This document shows, piece by piece, positions 34,726 to 42,764 of a stretch of DNA of 63,104 nucleotides. Numbering within the stretch: the stretch's first letter is position 1; each line of letters starts with the position of its first letter. The position numbers were made by a program, and so were the translations under genes. This DNA comes from Chloroflexota bacterium (lineage in GTDB: Bacteria; Chloroflexota; Dehalococcoidia; Lucifugimonadales; UBA3495): positions 1 to 63,104 of the forward strand of contig JAPPMU010000007.1 of assembly GCA_028873965.1 (NCBI GenBank). Reading direction: 5' to 3'. The notes below the pieces were generated by a model. It did not search any database. It saw only the letters and a list, made by a program, of their open reading frames with translations, and was not told the DNA's origin.

Positions 34726-35343
34726 ATGAACACAGAAGACGGACTGGAGCCCGCTCCGGAAAACCTGACGCCGGAGGGACGCGCCATCGTGCAGCGGCTG
34801 GACGGTGTGATCGCAGCGCTGAAGGATTTCGGGGACAAACAAACCGAGATTAACCGATCAGTGGACAACCAGCTCAAACGGGTGGATGAGCGGTTTACGA
34901 AGATCGACCAGCATCTGGGTTACCTCCGCGGAGCGCACGCCGCAAACGCGGCGCAACGGAGCGCCGACATGATCGCAGACGACATGGGATATCAAATTGT
35001 TGATCTGCTGCCACGAGAAATGCTCATCGGTTTCGTGAACATGGCTCGTGCTTCTGGCAAAGCCGAAAGTGATGTCCGTAGCTTCCGTGAAGCCGACTTG
35101 ATCATGCTGGTCCGCGATGCCGATGGGCAACCGGCCTATGTCGCTGTGGAGGCATCCTTCACTGTGGCCGCGAACGACATCGAACGTGCCAAACGCAACG
35201 CGGAATACCTCCATGAGTTCACCGGACTCCAGACACGGGGCGCCGTGGCCGGAGTCGACATTGCCAGCGGACAGCGCCGGAACGCTCTCGCTGTCGGGGT
35301 CCACTGTTACACGATCCCAGTGAAAGACTTGGAAGCGGATTAA
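34726..35343 (+). CDS. Coiled-coil plus PD-(D/E)xK-like protein
   Basis: A 205-residue protein. The first 65 residues form a heptad-rich coiled coil (ALKDFGDKQTEINRSVDNQLKRVDERFTKIDQHLGYL). The remaining part reads FREADLIMLVRDADGQPAYVAVEASFTVAANDIERAKRNAEYL, the Asp ... Glu-x-Ser arrangement of restriction-nuclease-fold hypothetical proteins common in Chloroflexota and cyanobacteria. The Lys of the ExK motif is replaced by Ser (VEASF), which would weaken or abolish cleavage. GGGGAA precedes the ATG. The preceding promoter repeat is shared with the Fic unit. Confidence 0.65.
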   Translation: MNTEDGLEPAPENLTPEGRAIVQRLDGVIAALKDFGDKQTEINRSVDNQLKRVDERFTKIDQHLGYLRGAHAANAAQRSADMIADDMGYQIVDLLPREMLIGFVNMARASGKAESDVRSFREADLIMLVRDADGQPAYVAVEASFTVAANDIERAKRNAEYLHEFTGLQTRGAVAGVDIASGQRRNALAVGVHCYTIPVKDLEAD

Positions 35344-35430
35344 CCACCCGAGACCCGCCCGCACAATACGGACTTTCCACTCGGTTGACAGCCACCTCGG
35401 CAGGGAACTGTTTCGTGCACACACCCATCC

Positions 35431-35460
35431 TTGACACCGCCAAAGCCCCAAACCTACAAT
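35431..35460 (+). promoter_or_regulatory. Sigma70 promoter of the rplU-rpmA-rpmE operon
   Basis: A consensus TTGACA at 35431-35436 and TACAAT at 35455-35460, separated by 18 bases and ending 26 bases before the rplU ATG. It is the best promoter in the window. Confidence 0.82.
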
Positions 35461-35486
35461 AGTAGGCCGTTTGGGAGATTACCGAA

Positions 35487-35858
35487 ATGGATTACGCAAT
35501 CGTTAAAACCGGCGGCAAGCAGTACCGCGTCTCGCCCGGCGACGTGCTGGACGTCGAGCTGCTGGAAGCCGAGGAGGGCAGCACCACCGCCCTCGATGAG
35601 GTTCTCGCCGTCTCCCGGGACGGCCAGATGCGCTTCGGCGCCCCCACTGTGGAGGGCGCCCGGGTCATCGCCGAGGTGCAGTCCCACTACAAGGACCGCA
35701 AGATCATCGTCTACAAGTACAAGGCCAAGACCCGGTACCGCCGCAAGAAGGGGCACCGGCAGAACTACACCCGTATCCGCATCCAGGATATCGACACCGG
35801 AAGCCCGGCTCCGGCAGACCAAACCCAGGCCGCCACCGAGCCCGAGACAGGAGAATAG
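35487..35858 (+). CDS. rplU: 50S ribosomal protein L21
   Basis: A 123-residue protein binding 23S rRNA in the large subunit. [24 protein letters not shown] and [25 protein letters not shown] are diagnostic. A C-terminal Pro/Thr/Glu-rich extension of about 20 residues is added to the normal 100-residue core. It is the first gene of the L21-L27-L31 operon. Confidence 0.98.
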   Translation: MDYAIVKTGGKQYRVSPGDVLDVELLEAEEGSTTALDEVLAVSRDGQMRFGAPTVEGARVIAEVQSHYKDRKIIVYKYKAKTRYRRKKGHRQNYTRIRIQDIDTGSPAPADQTQAATEPETGE

Positions 35859-35862
35859 TGAC

Positions 35863-36141
35863 ATGGCCCACAAAAAGGCTGGCGGCAGCACCAACAACGG
35901 CCGCGACAGCAACGCAAAGCGATTGGGCGTTAAGAAGTACGGCGGCGAGCGCGTCACCGGCGGCTCCATCATCGTCCGCCAGCGCGGCACCCGCATCCAT
36001 CCCGGCACCAACGTCGGCGTGGGCAAGGACTACACTCTCTTCGCCAAGATCGACGGCCAGGTGACCTACGAGTGGAAGGCCAAGGGCAAGCGCCGCGTCA
36101 GCGTTTACCCGGTAGCCGACGCCGTGGCCGCCGCGGCATAG
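35863..36141 (+). CDS. rpmA: 50S ribosomal protein L27
   Basis: A 92-residue protein near the peptidyl-transferase centre. [31 protein letters not shown] is the classic N-terminus, without the cleavable extension found in Firmicutes. It starts four bases after the rplU stop. Confidence 0.98.
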   Translation: MAHKKAGGSTNNGRDSNAKRLGVKKYGGERVTGGSIIVRQRGTRIHPGTNVGVGKDYTLFAKIDGQVTYEWKAKGKRRVSVYPVADAVAAAA

Positions 36142-36151
36142 AGGTGGCAAC

Positions 36152-36355
36152 ATGAAAGCAGAAATCCATCCCCAGTACTTCAAGTCCACCGTCACCTGCT
36201 CCTGCGGCAACGTCTTCGAGACCGGCGCCACCAAACCGGCCATGCGCGTCGAGATCTGCGGCAAGTGCCACCCCTTCTACACCGGCGAGCAGCGTATCGT
36301 GGACACCCAGGGCCGCATCGAGCGTTTCAGCCGCCGCTTCAACCTGGACGGCTAG
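36152..36355 (+). CDS. rpmE: 50S ribosomal protein L31
   Basis: A 67-residue protein. [28 protein letters not shown] with CxCG and the later [10 protein letters not shown] gives the zinc-binding (C+) form of L31. It lies 10 bases after rpmA and is the last ribosomal gene of the operon. Confidence 0.97.
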   Translation: MKAEIHPQYFKSTVTCSCGNVFETGATKPAMRVEICGKCHPFYTGEQRIVDTQGRIERFSRRFNLDG

Positions 36356-36382
36356 CGCACTCCCTCAACAGGAACCCTTTGG

Positions 36383-36408
36383 CGGGAGCCGGTACCGGCT
36401 CCCGTTTT
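36383..36408 (+). terminator. Rho-independent terminator after rpmE
   Basis: A palindrome CGGGAGCC-GGTACC-GGCTCCCG followed by TTTT, 27 bases after the rpmE stop. Confidence 0.85.
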
Positions 36409-36496
36409 GCTATAACTACATCCCCGAACCGGAACGCTCCACTGCGCAAAAACGTCTCCGCGGCAATCTCGCTCACGCACACCCGCTTTCGTAAAT

Positions 36497-36608
36497 CGTC
36501 AGAATCAGGATTTTCAAGATTGCGCGATTATCAGGATTGAAACCATCCGGTGCTGGGAATCTCCCAATCCTGCCTAATCATAAAATCCCGCAAATCCTGC
36601 TTCTGACG
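36497..36608. repeat. Family C 112-bp palindromic repeat, copy 3
   Basis: A 112-bp copy in the same orientation as copy 1, with ends CGTCAGAATCAGGATTT and AAATCCTGCTTCTGACG. It lies between the L31 terminator and the next gene. Confidence 0.85.
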
Positions 36609-36649
36609 TTTCCTCATCGTGCCCGCGAACCCCCCGGAGAGGCGCCCCC

Positions 36650-37057
36650 ATGCCGCGCTACGTGCCCAAAGCCGTCCGTGAGTACGGGCGCATCTACCTG
36701 GCGGAACGTCTGGCCGAGCACGGCTGGCAGTGCTTCATCGCGCGCCGCAGCCCCAACGAGGACGAGGTCATCGCCGGCATCCCGGAACAGGCCAGAGAAG
36801 TCCGCCTCAAGTTCCATTCCCAGGAACACAGCCAGGCCGTGCGGTTCTACGACGCCGACGGCCTCGACTGGGACTGGGAGTACCTGGTCATCAGCACCGA
36901 AATCCTGGCCGACCTCCCGGTGACCTACCTCCTCTCCCGGGACGACGTTCGCGAAGACGGCCGGCTGGACGAGGAGTTCGGCGGCGCCCTGTGGCTGCAG
37001 CCGGAAGCCTTTTCCGAGACGATATTCCGCGAAGCGTGGCACAAGCTGGATGGCTAG
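36650..37057 (+). CDS. Hypothetical protein upstream of DUF1385
   Basis: A 135-residue soluble acidic protein, not recognised. It opens MPRYVPKAVREYGRIYLAERLAEHGW and contains Trp-rich LDWDWEYLVIST. GGAGAGG precedes the ATG. Its end overlaps the DUF1385 start by eight bases, so the two are coupled. Its place in the ribosomal/DUF1385 neighbourhood suggests a lineage-specific housekeeping gene. Confidence 0.65.
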   Translation: MPRYVPKAVREYGRIYLAERLAEHGWQCFIARRSPNEDEVIAGIPEQAREVRLKFHSQEHSQAVRFYDADGLDWDWEYLVISTEILADLPVTYLLSRDDVREDGRLDEEFGGALWLQPEAFSETIFREAWHKLDG

Positions 37058-38021
37058 CTCCGCCTCAGACTCCCCGCCCGCCGGTCCCCAGACCACCCGG
37101 CCGCTATACGGCGGCCAGGCGGTCATCGAAGGCGTGATGATCCGCGGCGTCCGCCATTACAGCTTGGCCGTGCGTCAGCCCGACGGTCACATCTTCTGCG
37201 ACACCGAGCCCGTCAGCTCCCGCTTCTCCGGGCGCATCCGGCGCGTCCCCTTCGTTCGCGGCGTCCTGATTCTCGCCGAAACCCTGTGGTACGGCATGAA
37301 GTCACTCCAGCGTTCCGCCATCATCGCCGCCGGCGAGGCCGACAACGCCGAGGGCGCCGACTCCTCCGCCAGCAAGTGGGTCATGGGGCTCACCATGGCC
37401 GTCGCGCTGGCCCTGGGCATCGGCGTCTTCCTCGTCCTGCCCCTGCTGGCCGCCCGGTTGCTTGAAGTGTGGATCGAGTCGCGATTGGCGAGCAACCTCA
37501 TCGAGGGCGTCATCCGCTTGATCATCCTGGTGGGCTACGTGGCCGGCATCTCCGCCATGAAGGACATCCGCCGTGTGTACGCCTATCACGGCGCCGAGCA
37601 CATGGCCGTCCACGCCTATGAGGCCGGCCAGCCGCTGACCGTGGAAAACGTGCGCCGGCATCCCACACCGCACCCGCGTTGCGGCACCGCGTTCCTGATT
37701 ACGGTGGCCATCGTGTCCGTGGCGGCCTTTGCTATTCTGGATGCCGTGCTGTATTCGGGGCTGGGCTGGCGAGTCTTGTCGCGCATTGTTCCGATCCCCG
37801 TGGTGGCGGCGGTCAGCTACGAGATCATCCGGTTCGCTGGAGCCCACCGGCAGGCCTGGTTCGGCAAGGCATTGTCTTGGCCGGGTCTCGCCCTCCAGCG
37901 CATCACCACCCGCCAGCCCGACGAGGACCAGATCCAGGTCGCCATCGCCGCCATGGAAGCCGCTCTAGCCGCCGACGCCGAACCCTCACCCGTGCCCGAC
38001 CAGCGCAAAACTGCCGCATAA
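37050..38021 (+). CDS. DUF1385 membrane protein
   Basis: A 323-residue membrane protein. YGGQAVIEGVMIRGVRHYSLAVRQPDG is the DUF1385 signature, followed by several membrane helices, YAYHGAEHMAVHAYEAG and HPTPHPRCGTAFLITV with conserved His and Cys residues that may bind metal. It is normally found near rpmE and prfA in Chloroflexota and Firmicutes, as here. Function unknown. Confidence 0.92.
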   Translation: MASSASDSPPAGPQTTRPLYGGQAVIEGVMIRGVRHYSLAVRQPDGHIFCDTEPVSSRFSGRIRRVPFVRGVLILAETLWYGMKSLQRSAIIAAGEADNAEGADSSASKWVMGLTMAVALALGIGVFLVLPLLAARLLEVWIESRLASNLIEGVIRLIILVGYVAGISAMKDIRRVYAYHGAEHMAVHAYEAGQPLTVENVRRHPTPHPRCGTAFLITVAIVSVAAFAILDAVLYSGLGWRVLSRIVPIPVVAAVSYEIIRFAGAHRQAWFGKALSWPGLALQRITTRQPDEDQIQVAIAAMEAALAADAEPSPVPDQRKTAA

Positions 38022-38054
38022 ATTTGCTGCCATCCCGTACCGTCTCACCACCAC

Positions 38055-38085
38055 TTCGTCATTCCTGCGCAAGCAGGAATCCAGA
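38055..38085. repeat. Short REP-like hairpin (GTCATTCC type)
   Basis: A single copy of CATTCCTGCGCAAGCAGGAATC between DUF1385 and the next gene. Confidence 0.6.
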
Positions 38086-38220
38086 CCCCCGGCCTCGCAG
38101 CCGTCTCCCCGTTGCAGACCCGTCGGCACACGCCCCGACGTCAGCCCGCCGGCAACCTCGCAGTGTGATACATTGGCGCCGGCGATCCCGGACCATCAGG
38201 CCCGTACAGAAAGGTGCAAC

Positions 38221-38571
38221 ATGGCTGACGTTCCCGACATGCAGATGATCCCCTATCTCACCGCCACGGAGCCCCGCAACTTCGTCGAGCAGGGCCTCCA
38301 GCGCTACAACGAACTGCTGGAGCGACTGGCCGACCAAATGGATGTATTGTTGCTCCGCTCCCAGCAGGGCCAACCCATCGACGCCGACCTTGCCGAGCAG
38401 CTGACTTCACTGCGCGAAGCCCTGCGCCCCCGCCACGGCCTGTGCATCGACCGCGCCTGCTTCTCCTGCCGCGTCCACGAAGAGGCCATCAAGGAACACG
38501 TCCTGCTGTACGTCGACTGGAAATTGCCCGGCACCGTCCAGCAGCTCGAACGCCTGAAGAACCGGAATTGA
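38221..38571 (+). CDS. Hypothetical Cys-rich-motif protein
   Basis: A 116-residue protein, not recognised. Helical N-terminal half (GLQRYNELLERLADQMDVLLLRSQ), then HGLCIDRACFSCRVHEEAIKEH with a CxxxxCxxC-x-x-H cluster that could bind zinc or an iron-sulfur centre. Start at ATG 38221, which follows AAAGGTGC; an in-frame ATG 48 bases earlier is less likely. Converges with the hydrolase gene. Confidence 0.6.
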   Translation: MADVPDMQMIPYLTATEPRNFVEQGLQRYNELLERLADQMDVLLLRSQQGQPIDADLAEQLTSLREALRPRHGLCIDRACFSCRVHEEAIKEHVLLYVDWKLPGTVQQLERLKNRN

Positions 38572-38592
38572 TCCGATCCTCCACTGTTCCGG

Positions 38593-39771
38593 TTAACGCG
38601 CCACCGCCACGATGTGGAACATGTGGCGGAAAAGTTGCCCCGCTCCCCGCAGCAGCGACTTGAGATCACGGTTGGCATCCGGCCGCACGTGCCGGAAGAT
38701 GTCGGTCTCGGTGTAATAGACCTCCACCTCCGGCCTCTGCTCCCCCAGCGCGTCGACCAGTCTCCTCGACTCCCCCACGGGTATCAGCGGGTCGCCCACG
38801 TCGTGCATGACCCGCATCGCCGTGTACGCGCTCCACTGCCCTACGTGATGGGAAGGCGCTATGGAATCGACCTCGGCCCGGAAGTCCTCCGTAAGCTGCG
38901 CGTACCGCCACCTCGCTTCACCGACGTAGCCCACCCCGGCCAGCAGGGCGAACGCCGCCTCCGTGGATAGGGGAACCCTCTGATTGGCGTCGTAATCGCT
39001 GCCCCCGGCAATGGCCCGCGCCGCTTCCTGATGCGTCGGGTCGTCAATGGAATCGATCAGCATGTTGTTGTACACCCGGCGCGTCAGCTGGTCCACCTCC
39101 CAATCTCTGTCGCCATCGTCTTCGATGGCATGGCTCGCGGCGATCTGCACCACCAGATCCGATGTGTCGTAATATCCGCCGAAAGCGTTGACGAAGGCGA
39201 TATCGTCGGCGATCCGCGGGTCGGCCGCTGCTACCAGTGCAAAGGACGCGCCCACCGAGAACCCGGCCAGCCCGACCCGCTCCGGGTCGACGTATTCCTC
39301 CTCGCGCAGATGCTCGAAGGCCGCCACCAGGTTGACGATCTCCCCGGCGTCGATCTGCGCCTGCTCACCCATGGTCGGCGACCAGTAGTACATCACCGCA
39401 AAACCGGTCCGCGCCAGCGCCTGCCCCAGGTTGATCACGTCCGGGTCGTCGGCGCCGGCCGCGTTGGCGCCCAGGAACACCAGCACGGCGGCCCGCCGCT
39501 TCCCATCGGGAATCACGTACACGTCGGCCTCGCCTTCCGTACCGTCGTGCCGTTGGAACGATATTTCCCTCCGCTCCGGTTCGACGGTGATCCACGGTTG
39601 AAACTTCGCCGGCGACGGCAGCACTTGGGCGGCGAACGCGGCGGTGTGGATGACCGTGGTCGCCGGCTTGAACAGCGCCAGCACGGCGACGATTGCTACG
39701 CTGCCTATTATGGTGGCAACGTAGATTCGATAGGCGATTCGTCCGAGGGCGCGCAGCATTGGTTGCGCCAT
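38593..39771 (-). CDS. Membrane-anchored alpha/beta hydrolase
   Basis: A 392-residue protein with an N-terminal membrane anchor (about 14-35) and an alpha/beta-hydrolase domain. The nucleophile elbow is GFSVGAS in GLAGFSVGASFALV, with the acid in VMHDVGDPLIP and the His in a HVRPD context near the C-terminus. It resembles dienelactone-hydrolase/acetyl-esterase-like enzymes. Substrate unknown. A family C repeat separates it from the upstream transporter. Confidence 0.8.
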   Translation of the reverse strand: MAQPMLRALGRIAYRIYVATIIGSVAIVAVLALFKPATTVIHTAAFAAQVLPSPAKFQPWITVEPERREISFQRHDGTEGEADVYVIPDGKRRAAVLVFLGANAAGADDPDVINLGQALARTGFAVMYYWSPTMGEQAQIDAGEIVNLVAAFEHLREEEYVDPERVGLAGFSVGASFALVAAADPRIADDIAFVNAFGGYYDTSDLVVQIAASHAIEDDGDRDWEVDQLTRRVYNNMLIDSIDDPTHQEAARAIAGGSDYDANQRVPLSTEAAFALLAGVGYVGEARWRYAQLTEDFRAEVDSIAPSHHVGQWSAYTAMRVMHDVGDPLIPVGESRRLVDALGEQRPEVEVYYTETDIFRHVRPDANRDLKSLLRGAGQLFRHMFHIVAVAR

Positions 39772-39775
39772 ATTG

Positions 39776-39884
39776 TCAGAATCAGGATTTGCCGGATTAG
39801 GAGATTGACAGGATTGGAGTCGTCCGGCGCCAAAGAGTACCCAATCCTGAAAATCCTGAAATCCGGCAAATCCTGATTCTGACG
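39776..39884. repeat. Family C palindromic repeat, copy 4
   Basis: About 109 bp, ends TGTCAGAATCAGGATTTGCC and GCAAATCCTGATTCTGACG; a little shorter and more diverged than the other three. Confidence 0.75.
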
Positions 39885-39903
39885 AAAGGGCGAAGTGTCG
39901 CCA

Positions 39904-41175
39904 TTAGACCCGCACCCGGCTGATCATCGCCGCCGAAATCAGCCGCGTCGCCGCCATGGCCAGGAACACCAGCGGCCACGGGCTGCCCGTCATGTCCAGC
40001 AGCACGCTGAAGATCAATGCCTGGGCGCCGGCATACAGGTAGCCGTGGGCATCCAGCACCCCGGCCCCGGTGCCGGCCATCTTGCGGCCCGACAGGTCCA
40101 CCGATATGGTGGAGATCAGCGACACCCCCATGCTGATCCCACCCCAAAGCATCAGCGCCGCCCCCAGCCAGGCGTTGGACGGCGGCGCCAGCGCAATCGC
40201 CACCAGCGCGGCGGCCGACAGGAAGCAGGACGCGATGACCAGCGGCCGCCGTCGGCTCCCCAGCATCCGGTCCGATATGAACCCCGACATCGGAGGCGCG
40301 ATCAGGTATCCCAGCGGTAGCAGGAACGTGATCAGCACCGTCTGGGTTATGTCCAGTCCGCCGGCCTCGAAGTAGTAGAGCGGCACCCATGTCGTGAGGC
40401 CGTAGCGGGCCACGTTCTCCAGCCCCTTCACGTGGCAGGCCAGCTGGAATCGCGAGTTCTTCAGGAGCAATTTGTAGGGGCCCAGGCCTCTCAGTTCCTC
40501 TTCGCTCACCGACTCCGGTGCGGCTGAAATCTCGTCCTCCTCGATGTACTCCGGCAGCCCCACCTCCCGGGGCCGGTCCCGCGTGGTGAAGTAAAAGGCG
40601 ATGCCCAGCGCCATGATGATCAGCGGCGGATACCGGAACGCCGCGCGCCAGCCCCATTCCGCCGCTACCCAGCTGCTCAGCCACCACATCAGCAGCATTG
40701 CCCCGCCGGTGACGGTGCCCAGGATGCCCATGGCGATGCCCCGTTCCCGGCGGGGCCACCACTGGCTGATCATGCTGATGGCCGGCGACCAGCACGCCGC
40801 GTTCACGAAACCCGCCATGAACCACGGAATGGCCATGGTCAACGCCGAAGTTCCAAACGACGTGGCCCAGTTGAACACCGTGGTCAACACCGCGCCCAGC
40901 GTCACCCACAGCCGCAGCCCGTAAGCCTCCGACATCCGCCCGTGCACCAGGTCGCCCAGCATGAACCCCCACAGCAGCATCGCGTTGATGATGCCGATCT
41001 CAATGTTGGTCAGCTGCAGGTCGTCCTTAATCAGGGGCGATGTGGGCCAGAAATTGAACCTCCCGGTATAAACAAACAGGTAGAAGGCGCAGAACGAAAC
41101 CAGCACCTGCCACTTCCACCGGTGGTAGCGACGCGGCAGGTCATCATACGCAACCGGGCCGGATAATGCGCTCAT
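39904..41175 (-). CDS. MFS transporter (OPA/GlpT-like)
   Basis: A 423-residue protein with about 12 membrane helices. VYTGRFNFWPTSPLIKDDLQLTNIEIGIINAMLLWGFMLGDLVHGRMSEAYGLRLW resembles the organophosphate:phosphate antiporter branch (GlpT/UhpT), and RRERGIAMGILGTVTGGAMLL is the central MFS loop. It exchanges or symports a small anion; the substrate is not known. It stands alone between a hydrolase and small genes. Confidence 0.88.
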   Translation of the reverse strand: MSALSGPVAYDDLPRRYHRWKWQVLVSFCAFYLFVYTGRFNFWPTSPLIKDDLQLTNIEIGIINAMLLWGFMLGDLVHGRMSEAYGLRLWVTLGAVLTTVFNWATSFGTSALTMAIPWFMAGFVNAACWSPAISMISQWWPRRERGIAMGILGTVTGGAMLLMWWLSSWVAAEWGWRAAFRYPPLIIMALGIAFYFTTRDRPREVGLPEYIEEDEISAAPESVSEEELRGLGPYKLLLKNSRFQLACHVKGLENVARYGLTTWVPLYYFEAGGLDITQTVLITFLLPLGYLIAPPMSGFISDRMLGSRRRPLVIASCFLSAAALVAIALAPPSNAWLGAALMLWGGISMGVSLISTISVDLSGRKMAGTGAGVLDAHGYLYAGAQALIFSVLLDMTGSPWPLVFLAMAATRLISAAMISRVRV

Positions 41176-41224
41176 CGTGGTCTAATGGGTCGATGCAATG
41201 CGCTCTGCCACCGGCCGCCCCGCG

Positions 41225-41611
41225 CTAAAAGGCGCGGCTCACGGGTTGTTCGACAGCCGCGTCCTCAATTCTATCTTCGGCCAACAGGATGCCATCCTCT
41301 GGAAGGTAGTCGTGGTCAAGCAGCGCGCCCTTCTGGCGTTCCAAAATAAAAGGAGCCGCAAAATTATCGCCCACCCGAGCCAGATACCAACCTTCGCGCG
41401 AGCACTCTAGCAATACGGCGCGCAAATCGCGCGTACCTGACCGCAAATCGCGCAAATGCTCCAGGGGTACGCCCGTTACCAGATAGCGGTCCGCATCGGG
41501 CTCCGAGTCAATCATCGCCCCGAGGCAGCGGCCTCCGCTGTCGTCTTCGCCCTCGAACACCTGAACGCCATCGTAGTACATAAGCGTTGCGACGAGTCTT
41601 GCTATTTTCAT
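41225..41611 (-). CDS. Hypothetical protein, second of a coupled pair
   Basis: A 128-residue acidic protein, unrecognised. YLVTGVPLEHLRDLRSGTRDLRAVLLECSREGWYLARVG resembles small hypothetical proteins that occur next to a partner gene. The start at ATG 41611 overlaps the stop of the upstream gene by four bases (ATGA). Function unknown; the pair could be a toxin-antitoxin or an immunity unit. Confidence 0.6.
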   Translation of the reverse strand: MKIARLVATLMYYDGVQVFEGEDDSGGRCLGAMIDSEPDADRYLVTGVPLEHLRDLRSGTRDLRAVLLECSREGWYLARVGDNFAAPFILERQKGALLDHDYLPEDGILLAEDRIEDAAVEQPVSRAF

Positions 41612-41985
41612 AACGCCACCACCAGGCAATTAGCCGGAATATCGTAGTCGGCCAGTGGCCACCAGGTGAAATGGGAACGCCCACCGGTACGCTGAATGTA
41701 CCCGGCCCCATTGCCCAAATTCACCTGGCAGATTGTACAACCACGAAAGTTTCGCAAGTTCAACAGCAGCCGCGTTTCTCTGATGTCATCGTGAACCGAA
41801 AGCCCGCGCGCCCGGCACTCGGAAACGTTGGGAAAGGGACGATCCGGAAACATCGCACGTTGCGACCTGAAGTCAGCATCCCGGGGCGGGTCGTGCCGTA
41901 CAACGCGATAGACAACGAGAGGCTCCGTTATTTCCGCCGCTTCGGTCGGTGGACAATCCACCGGCAAAGGTTCACGAAAAGTCAT
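41608..41985 (-). CDS. Hypothetical protein, first of a coupled pair
   Basis: A 125-residue protein. It contains PLVVYRVVRHDPPRDADFRSQRAMFP and an end GGRSHFTWWPLADYDIPANCLVVAL. I start at ATG 41985; an ATG six codons earlier is also possible. The pattern of a short Arg/Asp-rich N-terminus and R-x-x-R segments is reminiscent of ADP-ribosyltransferase-like small toxins, but no catalytic motif is visible, so this is only a note. Confidence 0.55.
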   Translation of the reverse strand: MTFREPLPVDCPPTEAAEITEPLVVYRVVRHDPPRDADFRSQRAMFPDRPFPNVSECRARGLSVHDDIRETRLLLNLRNFRGCTICQVNLGNGAGYIQRTGGRSHFTWWPLADYDIPANCLVVAL

Positions 41986-42005
41986 CGGAAGGTTTAATAG
42001 CAAGA

Positions 42006-42036
42006 CCGCCGCTGCCGATGTTACAGCAGCGGCGGC
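42006..42036 (-). terminator. Hairpin after the VOC gene
   Basis: A 9-10 bp stem (CGCCGCTGC/GCAGCGGCG) with a 10-base loop, 21 bases after the stop of the VOC gene and followed on the minus strand by TCTTGCTATT. Confidence 0.55.
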
Positions 42037-42056
42037 GATGCCTGGGGTTTATTCGA

Positions 42057-42536
42057 TCAGCGCTTGCTGTGCAGCAGTTCCTTGGCTTCGTCCAGCAACT
42101 CTTCGTCGCTGCGGCTGAGGTCCAGCGGGTCCCCGTGCGGCTGCGGTACCGGGAAGCCGGTCTTGTAGTACAGCTCGATGCGGTTGCCTTCCGGATCGAA
42201 GAAATACATCCCAAAGGCGTTGCCGTGGCTGACGATCCGGTCGATGGTGCAGTTCTCGGCGTCGATACGCGCCTTGAACTCCCGCATGTCCTGGATGGAC
42301 GGTACGCTGAAGGAAATCTGCTGGATCACCTTGGCGTCGTCGGATGTAACGCGGCCCTCCATCAATACGAACTCGTGGTGCTCGGCCACGGGATCGGAAC
42401 TCATGAACACCATGCGGCGCTGCTCCAAGTCCTCGTCGGCGATCTTCAATCCCAGCACCCGGCTGTAGAAATCGCGCATCTTCATCAGGTCGGTGGCATA
42501 GATGCCTACGTGTCCAAGTCCGCCAATCTGGGCCAT
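42057..42536 (-). CDS. VOC-family dioxygenase/glyoxalase-like protein
   Basis: A 159-residue protein of the vicinal oxygen chelate fold. The two halves start IGGLGHVGIYATDLMKMRDFYSRVLGL and VAEHHEFVLMEGRV, with metal-binding candidates His in GHVG, His in EHHEF and Glu in NRIELYYKTG. Related to catechol 2,3-dioxygenases. GGAGGT precedes the ATG. Substrate unknown. Confidence 0.88.
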   Translation of the reverse strand: MAQIGGLGHVGIYATDLMKMRDFYSRVLGLKIADEDLEQRRMVFMSSDPVAEHHEFVLMEGRVTSDDAKVIQQISFSVPSIQDMREFKARIDAENCTIDRIVSHGNAFGMYFFDPEGNRIELYYKTGFPVPQPHGDPLDLSRSDEELLDEAKELLHSKR

Positions 42537-42619
42537 GGGGATACCTCCAGTTGATTTGGTTCGGTGTGTTGTGGCGCAACGTTAGAGCAGCCCGCGCCGG
42601 GTGTCAAGGCTGCGATCCC

Positions 42620-42755
42620 CTCACGCGCGCCCACTTCGCGCAACCTGTCATTGCGAGCGCAGCGCGGCAATCTCGTCAGGGCAACGGACGACGCTCCGGG
42701 AACGAGATCGCCACGTCGTTTCGCTCCTCGTCATGACAAACCGGGTACGTGTGAG
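42620..42755. repeat. Family B palindromic element, copy 4
   Basis: A 136-bp copy, the same length as copy 1, with CTCACGCGCGCCCACTT and AAACCGGGTACGTGTGAG ends. It lies upstream of the VOC gene and beyond the 3' end of mutS2. Confidence 0.78.
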
Positions 42756-42764
42756 CGCGATCCT

